Source: Terripilifer ovatus (GTDB lineage: Bacteria > Pseudomonadota > Alphaproteobacteria > Rhizobiales > Beijerinckiaceae). From it: a stretch of DNA of 64,000 nt. Within the stretch, counting starts at the first letter, position 1, and each line of letters starts with the position of its first letter. The stretch is taken from positions 62,001 to 126,000 of the forward strand of contig JARHVB010000014.1 in the NCBI GenBank assembly GCA_029222685.1, written 5' to 3'. Both the position numbers and the translations under genes were made by a program. Below, piece after piece: positions 34,934 through 43,243 of this stretch. A model generated the notes under the pieces. The model was given only the letters and a program-made list of their open reading frames with translations, was not told where the DNA came from and did not search any database.

Positions 34934-35902
34934 TTACTGCTTTTCGATGCGCGCCATCTCAACCAATCGGGCCCAGGTCTGGATATCCTCCAGAAAATAG
35001 CGATTGCTCTCCTCCGGCGACATCACGAGGACGTCGGCGCCGCTCCGGATGAGGAAGGCCGCGGTCTCTGGATCAGCGAGCGCGTCGGCGAACCAGCGAT
35101 TGATCGTCGTGGCGATATGATCCGGCGTTTTCGCCGGCACCATCGCTGCCCACCATCCCAGCAGGTCGATATCGACGCCCTGCTCCTTGAACGTCGGAAT
35201 ATCCCCCGTCGGCCGGAACCGCTCGCCGGATGTGACGGCGAGGAGGCGAAGCCGTCCTTCCTTCTGTTGAGCCAGCGCCATCGTCGGATCGTAAACGGCG
35301 AAGTCGACGGACCCGCTGGCCAGATCGTTCAGCGAGTCGATAGCGTTCTTGTAGGACACCTCGACCGTCTGCAGGCCGGCCGCGGTTTTGTAGGATTCCG
35401 CAATTACCTTGGAGAAGGGGTTCGAAAAGGCGTAGCTCGCCTTGTTGCCCTTCTTGCGCAGCGCCTCCGTCAGCTCGGGAAGCGACTTATACGGCGACTT
35501 CCCGTCGACCGCGACGACGAACGGGATCTTGTTGACCGTGGCAACGGCGCGGATGTCCTTGCCGACATCGATCGGCGGCGCCTTCAGAAGATTGGCGTTG
35601 ATCGCGGCCGCGGTCCCGCCGGAGACGAGGATGGTGTGACCATCGGGAGCGGCGCGTGCCGTTGTCGTCAGCGCCAGCATGCCGCCCCCGCCCGGCCGGT
35701 TTTCCACGACGATGACGTTTCCGGTCTTTCTGCTGATCTTGTCGGCAAAGAAACGAACCATGATGTCGGCGCCGCTGCCCGGCGGAAAGGAGCAGATGAA
35801 ATGTATTTCTTTCGACGGATATTTTTCCTGTGCGATGGCGGATGCCGTCACAAAGGTGGCAGCAAGTAGTGCAAGCACGCCGGAAACGGCCGATCTGAGC
35901 AT
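34934..35902 (-). CDS. Tripartite tricarboxylate transporter binding protein (Bug/TctC)
   Basis: A 322-residue periplasmic binding protein. A Sec signal is at about residues 1-24 (ending AIAQ). Bug-family marks are FICSFPPGSGADIMVRFFADKISRKTG, VENRPGGGGMLA and the loop GWWAAMVPAKTPDHI. TctA/TctB membrane partners are not near, as is common for these orphan Bug proteins, so it may feed a remote transporter or a sensor. Ligands are usually carboxylates. Upstream lies a short tandem repeat. Confidence 0.9.
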   Translation of the reverse strand: MLRSAVSGVLALLAATFVTASAIAQEKYPSKEIHFICSFPPGSGADIMVRFFADKISRKTGNVIVVENRPGGGGMLALTTTARAAPDGHTILVSGGTAAAINANLLKAPPIDVGKDIRAVATVNKIPFVVAVDGKSPYKSLPELTEALRKKGNKASYAFSNPFSKVIAESYKTAAGLQTVEVSYKNAIDSLNDLASGSVDFAVYDPTMALAQQKEGRLRLLAVTSGERFRPTGDIPTFKEQGVDIDLLGWWAAMVPAKTPDHIATTINRWFADALADPETAAFLIRSGADVLVMSPEESNRYFLEDIQTWARLVEMARIEKQ

Positions 35903-35957
35903 GTCTTCCCTCCTGAAAAGCGGCCGGGATTATTTTGTTATTCCCCACCGTGAAAGC

Positions 35958-35999
35958 AGCCTGCCAAGTGTAGCTTGCCAAGTGCAGCCTGCTAAGTCC
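35958..35999. repeat. Three tandem 14-bp repeats upstream of the TctC-type gene
   Basis: Units at 35958-35971, 35972-35985 and 35986-35999 share AGCYTGCYAAGTGY with one to three changes. They lie 56 bp upstream of the Bug/TctC start in the 148-bp gap before the metallophosphoesterase. Spacing exceeds one DNA turn by about 3-4 bp, so tandem binding on one face is unlikely; local duplication is as plausible. Confidence 0.6.
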
Positions 36000-36050
36000 A
36001 GACCGGTGAATTGTACCATAAGGGCGGCGTTTGCTGATCGAAGACTTTCA

Positions 36051-36998
36051 TCAGGCTACCGAGGTGCTCGCACTTTCTGGAAGGACTGGAGCGGCCGGCA
36101 CGAGAGACGAGGTCAACGCGAGCCCGCGCAGAGGCTCGGTTGCATAGCGGGCATGGAAGCCGGCGGGCGCGCGCATCCAGTTGCCGACATCGATGTTGAG
36201 GAAACTGTCGGGCTCGACGAATTCGTGGCTCAATGCCTCCCTGCCGAGTTCGTGGCGGAGATAGCCGACGCGCCGGATTCCGTAACGTGGATAGAGCACG
36301 CCGTCGCTGTCGATCACGAAGGCGGTCGAGGGTGCCCATATCTGCGCGAGATCGCCCCAGGTCGCCGTCTTGTAGTCGTGGATATGTCCCGACAGCAGCG
36401 TGACCGGACCGGCCGGTGCGAGCAGGTCGCGCAAACGCGCCCGGTGCTCGGGATAGAGCGTTCCCTGCGTCGGCTTCGTCTCGCCGGCGTCGGCCATGTA
36501 GAGCGGCTTGTGCTGGGCGACCAGAAGGCGGCGTCCGTCGCGCAGGGCTGCCACGGAGCGGATAAGCTCGGCCTGCTCTGCCTCGGCTGCGAGGCCACTG
36601 CCGAACAGCATCGAGTTCAGCGCGAGAAGGCGCCAGTGCGGGCCGATCTCCCGGCACCAGAAATCCGCTCCGAAGTGCCGCAGAAAGGCGTCGCGCCGCT
36701 CCGCCGTAATGACGGTCTCGCCGCCGCGCACATCGGGCAGGCTGTTGCCGATGTCGTGATTGCCGGGGAGAAAGACAATCTCCTGACCGATGCGGCGGAA
36801 CTGCTCGGCAGCGAAGCCGAGTTCGTTCTCGAAGTCTGCGCCGTCGATCGTCATATCGCCCGTGCAGAGGATCAGGTCACAGGGCTCCCGTGACAGGAGA
36901 TCGACGAGCAGTTCCCAGTTGTGATGGAAAAACGGCCTGCGCCGGCTCAGGTGAACATCGGAGATCTGCACGAGGCGAAAGCTGTCGGATGCGGTCAT
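36051..36998 (-). CDS. Metallophosphoesterase (calcineurin-like, 3',5'-cAMP/glycerophosphodiester type)
   Basis: A 315-residue two-metal phosphoesterase. The metal motifs are complete: Asp14-x-His16 (ISDVH), Asp48 (TGDMT), Asn80-His81-Asp82 (GNHD, 79-82), His163 (AQHKP) and His205/His207 (GHIH, 204-207). This set is shared by CpdA, GpdQ and phosphodiesterases in phosphonate or phospholipid breakdown. It lies 26 bp after the methyltransferase and is the last gene of the leftward ABC operon. The cargo of the importer may therefore be a phosphate ester that this enzyme cuts in the cytoplasm; it has no signal peptide. Confidence 0.87.
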   Translation of the reverse strand: MTASDSFRLVQISDVHLSRRRPFFHHNWELLVDLLSREPCDLILCTGDMTIDGADFENELGFAAEQFRRIGQEIVFLPGNHDIGNSLPDVRGGETVITAERRDAFLRHFGADFWCREIGPHWRLLALNSMLFGSGLAAEAEQAELIRSVAALRDGRRLLVAQHKPLYMADAGETKPTQGTLYPEHRARLRDLLAPAGPVTLLSGHIHDYKTATWGDLAQIWAPSTAFVIDSDGVLYPRYGIRRVGYLRHELGREALSHEFVEPDSFLNIDVGNWMRAPAGFHARYATEPLRGLALTSSLVPAAPVLPESASTSVA

Positions 36999-37023
36999 AA
37001 CTGTTCTCTCAGTTCGCGGAGCC

Positions 37024-37842
37024 TCAGGCCGGCAGGCCAGCCTTCACGGCCGTCACCACCGTCGTGACATAGGGTACGCCGAGCTGCCCGGAGGCGTCGG
37101 CATAGCGCTCAATGAGATGCTCCAACCGTGCGAGATAGGCCGGCTCGCCCAACCGTTTCACGGCTTTCTGCGTGATGCTGGAGGACAGGCTGAACGTCAC
37201 GAAATCCGGCCGTGTCGTGATCTGCGTCCAGGGAATTGAATGCTCGTGCACATCCGCCGCCTCGTGGCGCTGGGCGAGTTCCGCCGCGGCATCGATCGGA
37301 GCGTAGCCACCATCGCCGGCCGGAAATGTCCCGCGCAGATAGCCGGGCACTGTTTCCTCGTGCAGATCCTCGTAGGCTGCGAGGAAGGCGCTGTCCCACC
37401 AGCGCCGCTTGTTCTGGACGATCGCGAGCATGCGGCCAGGAGCAAGACAGCGAAAAGCCTCGGGATAGAAACGCGGCCGATCGAACCAATGTGCCGCCGT
37501 GGCTGCCGTGACGAGCGCGAACCTGTCGGCCGGCAGAGGGAGCGCCTCTGCCGCGCCCGTGACGAAGGAGAGATTGCGCAGATGACGCGATGCGTCCTCG
37601 GCGCGCCTGCGCATGTCGGAGCCGGGTTCGACGCCGATGATGCGCGCGGCGGGGAACGTGCGCGCCATCTGACGGCTGAAGATTCCGGTTCCGGCGCCGA
37701 TATCGGCGACGAGGTCGCCGTCACGCACCGGCAGAAGCGCGAGCGCCTCGTCCGGATAGGCCGGTCTGGCGCGGTCGTAGCCGCTGGCGAGGCCCTGATA
37801 GGGGCTATGTTCTGGCATATTGGTTTCGGGCAGTTGGGTCAT
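37024..37842 (-). CDS. Class I SAM-dependent methyltransferase
   Basis: A 272-residue methyltransferase. Motif I is DIGAGTGIFSRQ (about 47-58), followed by VEPGSDMRRRAED and GAAEALPLPADRFALVTAATAAHWFDRPRFYPEAFRCLAPG, the YcgJ/Tam group pattern. ATG at 37842 is favoured because GGAG is then 5 nt away. It overlaps the binding-protein stop. Its place between an importer and a phosphoesterase is unusual; the substrate is unknown. Confidence 0.85.
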   Translation of the reverse strand: MTQLPETNMPEHSPYQGLASGYDRARPAYPDEALALLPVRDGDLVADIGAGTGIFSRQMARTFPAARIIGVEPGSDMRRRAEDASRHLRNLSFVTGAAEALPLPADRFALVTAATAAHWFDRPRFYPEAFRCLAPGRMLAIVQNKRRWWDSAFLAAYEDLHEETVPGYLRGTFPAGDGGYAPIDAAAELAQRHEAADVHEHSIPWTQITTRPDFVTFSLSSSITQKAVKRLGEPAYLARLEHLIERYADASGQLGVPYVTTVVTAVKAGLPA

Positions 37843-37844
37843 CA

Positions 37845-39098
37845 TCACTCCAGCAGCTTGCGGACGTCGGCGGCCATCGCAGGCATCGTCTCGGCGGCGT
37901 TTTTCTTGCCGGTGACGACGGCCTCGGTGTGCCGCTTGATCACGTCGATGATCTTGACTCCGTTGGAGCCGGGAAAGGCGTACCAGCCGGTGAGGATCGG
38001 CACCTGAGCGATGCTGGCCTGGTAGTTGGCATTGGCCTTGTAGAAATCCCCGAGCAGCGCCGGTGTGTTGACCGCGATGCTGTTGCTCGGGAGATAGCCG
38101 GTGTGGTTCGCCATGATCGTCTGGCCGATCGGACCGGTGGCGAACCTCACGTATTTCCAGGCCGCCTGCTGTCTCTCGGGATCCTTGGCGAGGATGACCG
38201 CGAGATTGCCGCCGCCAGGCACCTTGCCGTCTTCGGCTCCGAGCGGGAAGCGCAGGGTGCGAAAATCGAAGGACTTGCCGATCTGCCGTGTGGCGGAGCC
38301 GAGATTGGAACTCGAATCGACGAAGATGCCGATCTTGCCGGCGATGAACGCCGCGCGCGACTGGCTCGAGGGCAGGTTCGGCATCTTCGCCCTGGCGAAG
38401 CTCTCGAAGGTCGAAAGCGCCGCCATTCCCGGCGGCTGGTCGAAGGCCACGGTCTTCTCATCGGGCGAGAGCATGCGGCCGCCATTGGCGAAGACGAGGC
38501 TCTGGAACATCCAGTTCCCGGTCACGTCCCACTGGCAGTAGAAGCCGATGACATTGCGCGCCGGATCGTCGATCTTCGCGCCGAGCGCGAGGATCTCTGG
38601 CCAGGTTTTCGGAAAGTTCGCGGCATCTGCACCGGCGGCCTTGAGCAGGTCGACATTGAGATAGACGATCGGCGTCGAGACCGCGAAAGGAATGCCGTAG
38701 GTCTTTCCGCCGAGCCCGCCGGCGCGCAGCATGCCGGGATCGTAGCCGAGCTTGTCGGCGCCGCCGTCGGCCGCGATGAAGCCATCGAGCGGCACAACGA
38801 TGCCGCGGTCGACAAGACCGCGCATCAGATTGAGGCCCTGGAAGCTCACATCCGGCAGGTCGTTGATCATGGCGCCGCGGATGATCTTCTGCGAGGCCTC
38901 TTCATAGTTCTGCGCCGCGGTCTGGAACTCGAGGGTGATGCCCGGATTCTCTGCCTCGAAGCGTCGTTTGATCTCCTGATGGGCCTCCGCCATGGTCCGG
39001 TCGAAGGCGGAGAGGATCTGCAGCGTCGTCGCCTGGGCGAGGCCGGATGCCAGGCTCAGAAGCCCGCCGAGTGCGAGCATGGCCAAGAGTTTGCGCAT
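37845..39098 (-). CDS. UgpB-type ABC transporter substrate-binding protein
   Basis: A 417-residue extracellular solute-binding protein of family 1. A Sec signal covers about residues 1-24 (ending LAQA-T). Matches to UgpB: LQILSAFDRTMAEAHQEIKRRFEAENPGITLEF, QNYEEASQKIIRGAMINDLPDVSFQGLNLMRGLVDRG and NWMFQSLVFANGGRML. The ATG at 39096-39098 has GGAG 6 nt upstream. It precedes the methyltransferase gene and follows the permease pair. UgpB binds glycerol-3-phosphate and its diesters, in line with the co-encoded phosphoesterase. Confidence 0.88.
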   Translation of the reverse strand: MRKLLAMLALGGLLSLASGLAQATTLQILSAFDRTMAEAHQEIKRRFEAENPGITLEFQTAAQNYEEASQKIIRGAMINDLPDVSFQGLNLMRGLVDRGIVVPLDGFIAADGGADKLGYDPGMLRAGGLGGKTYGIPFAVSTPIVYLNVDLLKAAGADAANFPKTWPEILALGAKIDDPARNVIGFYCQWDVTGNWMFQSLVFANGGRMLSPDEKTVAFDQPPGMAALSTFESFARAKMPNLPSSQSRAAFIAGKIGIFVDSSSNLGSATRQIGKSFDFRTLRFPLGAEDGKVPGGGNLAVILAKDPERQQAAWKYVRFATGPIGQTIMANHTGYLPSNSIAVNTPALLGDFYKANANYQASIAQVPILTGWYAFPGSNGVKIIDVIKRHTEAVVTGKKNAAETMPAMAADVRKLLE

Positions 39099-39118
39099 GG
39101 GTTTCTCCATTCGGGTGG

Positions 39119-39958
39119 TCATTTCAGGGAAGCGGAGGTCAGGCCTTCGATGAACCAGCGCTGAGCGGCCACGAAAGCGATGAGGAGCGGAAGCACGACG
39201 AGCACGGCGCCGGCCATCAGCGGGCCGTGGTCGGAACCCGCCTCGGCGCCGCGGAAGATGGCGACGCCAAGCGCAGGCGGCATCAGGTTCGGGCTCTTCA
39301 CCGCGATCAACGGCCAGAACAGATCGTTCCAATGCGCCACGACGGAGAAGATCGAGAAAGCGATCACCGCCGGCATCGCCATCGGCAGCATGATCCGCCA
39401 GACGATCGCCAGTTCCGAGAGGCCGTCGAGCCGGGCGGCGTGGACGATGTCGTCCGGGATCGTCTTGAAGAACTGGCGGAACAGGAAGATGCCGAAGGGC
39501 GAGACCGCGAAAGGCAGGATCAGCGCCGCATAGCTGTTGAGAATGCCGAGGCTGTAGCAAAGGATGAAAAGCGGCAGCGCCAGCACCTGATGCGGCAGCA
39601 GCAGTCCCGTCAGCACGAGGCCGAAGAGAAGGCCCCGCCCGCGGAACTCCATCTTCGCCAGCGCATAGGCGCAGGGTGCGCAGACCAGAATCTGCAGCGC
39701 GAGGATCGCCGTGCAGACGAGGGCGCCGTTCGCCATGTAGCGCAGCAGCGGCGCGACCGTGACCGCCTTGCCGTAATTCTCCAGCGCATACCATTGTTGC
39801 GGCAGCAGCGAGAAGGACGCGCGGAATATCTCGCCCGGCGGCTTCACCGACAGGCTCGCCATCCAGATGAAGGGCGCCAGCATGACCGCACCGGTCGCGA
39901 GCAGCAGCGCATGGCGCGCGATGGCCGCCGGGCGTGACAGAGAACGGGCGCGGCTCAT
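39119..39958 (-). CDS. UgpE-type ABC transporter permease
   Basis: A 279-residue permease with six helices and the inner-membrane signature EAA-like loop HAARLDGLSELAIVWRIMLPMAMPAVIAF (about 172-200), after the CUT1 pattern LLLPHQVLALPLF and the C-terminal QRWFIEGLTSASLK. Overlaps the UgpA-type gene by 4 nt. Confidence 0.9.
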   Translation of the reverse strand: MSRARSLSRPAAIARHALLLATGAVMLAPFIWMASLSVKPPGEIFRASFSLLPQQWYALENYGKAVTVAPLLRYMANGALVCTAILALQILVCAPCAYALAKMEFRGRGLLFGLVLTGLLLPHQVLALPLFILCYSLGILNSYAALILPFAVSPFGIFLFRQFFKTIPDDIVHAARLDGLSELAIVWRIMLPMAMPAVIAFSIFSVVAHWNDLFWPLIAVKSPNLMPPALGVAIFRGAEAGSDHGPLMAGAVLVVLPLLIAFVAAQRWFIEGLTSASLK

Positions 39959-40914
39959 TGATAGTGAACCTTCCTGTCCAGCAGCTTCGCCTGCGCCAGG
40001 GTCAGCATCACGGCGATCGCGAGGACGACGATGGTGACGGCGGCGCCATAGCCGGCGTGCAGAAATTCGAAGCTCTCGCGATAGAGCGTCAGCAGCAGCA
40101 CCTCGGAGGCGCGTCCCGGCCCGCCCTCGGTCAGGATCTGCACGGTGTCGAAAACCTCGAAGGCCCGAAGCGCGACCACCACCACGACGAAGAGACTTAC
40201 CGGCCCCAGCATCGGCAAGGTCACGGTGCGCAGCCGATCGAGCCAGCCATCGGCGCCGTCGATCTCGGCGGCGTCATAGAGATCCTGCGGAATGCTTTTC
40301 AGCCCGGCCAGAAACAGCACCATGGCGAAGCCGAGATTCTGCCAGATGCCGATCACGGCGAGCACGGGCAGCACGGTCGCCTCGTTGCGCAGCCAGTTCG
40401 CGGTCGGCAGTCCAAGCCCGGCCAGCGCCTGGTTGACGGGGCCGATGGTCGGATGGAGCAGTGCCTCCCAGGCGATCGCCATGGCAGCAAGCGTCGCCAT
40501 GAAGGGCAGGAAGTGAATGGCGCGATAGAGGGCGCGCAGGCTGCGGCCGCTCTCGATGGCAAGCGCGATGCCGAGGCCGCTGAGGACCGTGCCGGGCACG
40601 ACCATCAGCACATAGAGCAGCGTGTTGAGCAGCGAGGCGTGGAAGCCTTCGTCGCCGGCGATCTCGGCGAAATTGGCGAGGCCGACGAAACGCAGCGTCC
40701 TCGCGCCGAACTGCCAGTCGCTCAGCGCGATGATGAAGACCGCCACGACCGGCAGGATGAACAGCGCCAGCAGCAGCGCCGTCGCGGGGCCGGCAAGCGC
40801 CAGCGCAGCGAGTTCCTCGCGCAGCGCCCGCATCCGGATCGCCGAGGATCGTCGCGGCGTACGGTCCGGCAATGGGTCAGGTATGGCCGCAACCGTCTGC
40901 GCCGACACGCTCAC
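39955..40914 (-). CDS. UgpA-type ABC transporter permease
   Basis: A 319-residue permease of the CUT1 group. Features: ALSDWQFGARTLRFVGLANF, HPTIGPVNQALAGLGLPTANW, and the coupling loop DLYDAAEIDGADGWLDRLRTVTLPMLGPV. The start is GTG at 40914, which overlaps the stop of the ATPase gene (GTGA). Confidence 0.9.
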   Translation of the reverse strand: MSVSAQTVAAIPDPLPDRTPRRSSAIRMRALREELAALALAGPATALLLALFILPVVAVFIIALSDWQFGARTLRFVGLANFAEIAGDEGFHASLLNTLLYVLMVVPGTVLSGLGIALAIESGRSLRALYRAIHFLPFMATLAAMAIAWEALLHPTIGPVNQALAGLGLPTANWLRNEATVLPVLAVIGIWQNLGFAMVLFLAGLKSIPQDLYDAAEIDGADGWLDRLRTVTLPMLGPVSLFVVVVVALRAFEVFDTVQILTEGGPGRASEVLLLTLYRESFEFLHAGYGAAVTIVVLAIAVMLTLAQAKLLDRKVHYQ

Positions 40915-42101
40915 GGCACGGGCTCCGCAAACAGCTCCGGACCTAGAGCCGGAATGTCGGAAGAGCCAGCACTCGCGTTGGAACGCAGGCGCCTGCCGTC
41001 GGCATCGAACAGCAGGATGTGTCCGGTCCGAGCCGTAAGGCGAAGCGGCATGCCGATCGCAAGGTCGGGCGCCCGTTCGGCGCGCAGCCGGGCGATGAGC
41101 GGCTCGGCCATTCCGGCGGCATCGAGATGAACGTAGAGATCGGAGCCGAGATGCTCGACGAGCCGCACATGGCCATGAAAACCGCGCTCATCCGGCATGG
41201 CGGGGAAAAGCGCCTCCGGCCGGATGCCGAGCGTGACCTGCGATCCCGCAGGCAGGCCCGTTGCGACCGCGATCCGCTCGCCGGCGATCTCGACCGCCCC
41301 GGCGTCACGCACCTTCGCCGGGATGAGGTTGATGCGGGGCGATCCGATGAACTCGGCCACGCGCCGGTCGGCCGGGTCAGCATAAATCTCCTGTGGTGCT
41401 GCGACCTGTAGCAATTCGCCACCGAGCATCACGGCCACCCGGTCGGACAGCGTCATCGCCTCGGCCTGGTCATGGGTGACATAAATGAACGTCGTGCCGA
41501 GGCGGCGGTGCAGTTCCTTGATCTCGGCGCGCATGGTCACGCGCAGCTTCGCATCGAGATTGGACAGCGGCTCGTCCATCAGGAACACCGCCGGCTGCCG
41601 CACCATGGCGCGCCCGACCGCGACACGCTGGCGCTGGCCGCCGGAGAGCTGGCCCGGCCTGCGCTCAAGCACATGGCCGATTTCCAGCGCCGCGGCGGTG
41701 CGGCGCACCTCCTCCTCGATCCGCGCCGTGGCGGCGCGGGCGCCGGGCAGGAGCGGCCCGATCAACGGCAGGCGCTGCCAGCGCGACAACCGCCGCATCC
41801 TGAGCGGCAGGGCCATATTCGCCGCGACCGTCATATGCGGGTAAAGCGCGTAGGATTGAAACACCATAGCGACGTCGCGCCGTTTGGGCCTTGCCCCATC
41901 GACCGGGCGCCCGCCGATCGCGATTTCTCCGCCGTCCTGGATCTCAAGGCCGGCGATGATTCGCAGCAGCGTCGATTTTCCGCAGCCCGAAGGACCCAGC
42001 AGCGTGAGGAATTCCCCGTCCCGGACATCGAGCGAAACGCCGCGCAGCACCGGGATGCCGCCATAGCTCTTCGAAATCGCCTCTATGCCTACGCCCGCCA
42101 T
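40911..42101 (-). CDS. UgpC/MalK-type ABC transporter ATP-binding protein
   Basis: A 396-residue ATPase with Walker A GPSGCGKS (36-43), the signature LSGGQRQRVAVGRAM, Walker B VFLMDEPLSNLDA and the H-loop YVTHDQAEAM, then a C-terminal TOBE regulatory domain (GIRPEALFPAM, LVEHLGSDLYVHL). An insert of about 25 residues between the Q-loop and signature (RRLSRWQRLPLIGPLLPGA) is not usual. ATG at 42101 is preferred to a TTG at 42128. It is the first gene of the leftward operon, 37 bp from the perfect palindrome. Confidence 0.92.
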   Translation of the reverse strand: MAGVGIEAISKSYGGIPVLRGVSLDVRDGEFLTLLGPSGCGKSTLLRIIAGLEIQDGGEIAIGGRPVDGARPKRRDVAMVFQSYALYPHMTVAANMALPLRMRRLSRWQRLPLIGPLLPGARAATARIEEEVRRTAAALEIGHVLERRPGQLSGGQRQRVAVGRAMVRQPAVFLMDEPLSNLDAKLRVTMRAEIKELHRRLGTTFIYVTHDQAEAMTLSDRVAVMLGGELLQVAAPQEIYADPADRRVAEFIGSPRINLIPAKVRDAGAVEIAGERIAVATGLPAGSQVTLGIRPEALFPAMPDERGFHGHVRLVEHLGSDLYVHLDAAGMAEPLIARLRAERAPDLAIGMPLRLTARTGHILLFDADGRRLRSNASAGSSDIPALGPELFAEPVP

Positions 42102-42137
42102 TGACGATGCCCCAACCGCGGCCGTCAATGGCCGCCG

Positions 42138-42159
42138 AAAATCTGTCTAGACAGATTTT
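42138..42159. promoter_or_regulatory. Perfect 22-bp palindrome, operator for the second PhnF-type regulator
   Basis: Symmetric about the centre between 42148 and 42149, with half-site AAAATCTGTCT and core TGTCTAGACA. It lies 37 bp from the ATPase start on one side and 106 bp from the GntR start on the other. The core matches the phnF/phnG operator at 19944-19953. Confidence 0.75.
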
Positions 42160-42265
42160 GCTTCAGATTGATGACAAAACCACCCTATCATCGACAAGCG
42201 TCCGCGGCTGCGTCGCCGGGACGACCGCCAGTCGCGGCGGCCAGATCAACAAGGATGGAGTCCGG

Positions 42266-42991
42266 ATGGATTCGGCAGATCATGCGCGTTCCGATGGGCC
42301 GCTGTGGAAGCGTCTGGAGGCGGCGCTTCTCGCCGATATCCGCGAGGGGCGCTTCAACGACGCCGGTCGCCTGCCCTCCGAACACGAACTCGCCGAGCGT
42401 TTCAGCGTCAACCGCCACACGGCGCGCCAGGCGCTCGCCGGCCTGGTGCAGCGGGGCATCGTGTTCAAGCGCAAGGGGGGCGGCTCCTATCTCGTGCCGG
42501 AGATGCTGGACTATGAGATCGGCACGCGCACCCGCTTCAACACCAATGTCGCCCAGCAGGGCCGCGAGCCGAGCCGGACCGTGATCGAGGTCGGCGAGCG
42601 ACCCGCCCATGGCGCCGTCGCAGCGGCGCTCGCCATGGCCGAAGGCGAGCCGGCGGTCTTCATCCTGGCGGTCGGCAAGGCGGACGACATTCCGGTCAGC
42701 GTCAGCGAGACCTATCTTCCGGCGGCGCGCTTCGCCGGCATCGGCGCGCTCTACGCTGAATCGCTGTCGATGACGAAGGCGCTCCTCGCCTATGGCGTGA
42801 CCGACTATACGCGCGACGTCACCCGCGTCAGCGCGCGCAACCCCTCACAGACAGATGTCCTCTATCTGATGCAGGCGTCAACGACCCCGGTGCTGGCCGT
42901 CGAAAGCATCGATATCGACGCCGGCAAGCGCCCGATCGTCTATCACGAAACCCGGTTCGCCGGGGAGCGGGTGCATTTTGTGGTGCGATGA
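42266..42991 (+). CDS. GntR-family regulator, PhnF/HutC type
   Basis: A 241-residue regulator with a winged helix (PLWKRLEAALLADIREGRFNDAGRLPSEHELAERFSVNRHTARQALAGLVQRGIVFKRKGGGSYLV, about 12-78) and a UTRA domain starting at YEIGTRTRFNTN. Its DNA-recognition helix FSVNRHTARQAL resembles FGVNRHTVRAAI of PhnF at 19111-19899, consistent with the shared operator core. ATG at 42266 has GGAG 6 nt upstream. Divergent from the UgpC-type operon, which it probably controls. Confidence 0.88.
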   Translation: MDSADHARSDGPLWKRLEAALLADIREGRFNDAGRLPSEHELAERFSVNRHTARQALAGLVQRGIVFKRKGGGSYLVPEMLDYEIGTRTRFNTNVAQQGREPSRTVIEVGERPAHGAVAAALAMAEGEPAVFILAVGKADDIPVSVSETYLPAARFAGIGALYAESLSMTKALLAYGVTDYTRDVTRVSARNPSQTDVLYLMQASTTPVLAVESIDIDAGKRPIVYHETRFAGERVHFVVR

Positions 42992-43202
42992 GGACGGCTG
43001 GCATTGCCGCAGCGTCATTTGGCTGTCGTACGCCTGCGGGCTCACCATGTGCCAGCAATTCTGCGGGAGTTGCGACTGCCGGTTTCCCGCTGACTGGCAT
43101 CAAGCCGATCGCCTTTGCCTGCAACCATTCTGAGATCACCACCATCGAGCTGCGACGCGGCGAGGCGCCACCCGGCAATGCAGACCGGGCAGCTTGCATT
43201 TT

Positions 43203-43224
43203 GTCCATATTTGGACTATATCCA
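43203..43224. promoter_or_regulatory. Overlapping inverted repeats before the Xre/RES pair
   Basis: GTCCA-TATT-TGGAC (43203-43216) shares its right arm with TGGA-CTATA-TCCA (43212-43224). The block sits 20 bp before the GTG start, the usual place for autorepression by an Xre/MbcA/ParS antitoxin-toxin complex. Confidence 0.5.
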
Positions 43225-43243
43225 GATCAGACAGGAGATTTCC

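Noticed and set aside
37929..41130. Long plus-strand frames (37929-39164 and 39934-41130) over the Ugp-like genes
   Set aside because: Antisense shadows in GC-rich permease and SBP genes; no membrane or enzyme pattern.
42138..42159. Perfect 22-bp palindrome as a terminator hairpin
   Set aside because: It lies between two divergent gene starts, not after a gene, has no loop, and its core matches the PhnF site; operator is the better reading.
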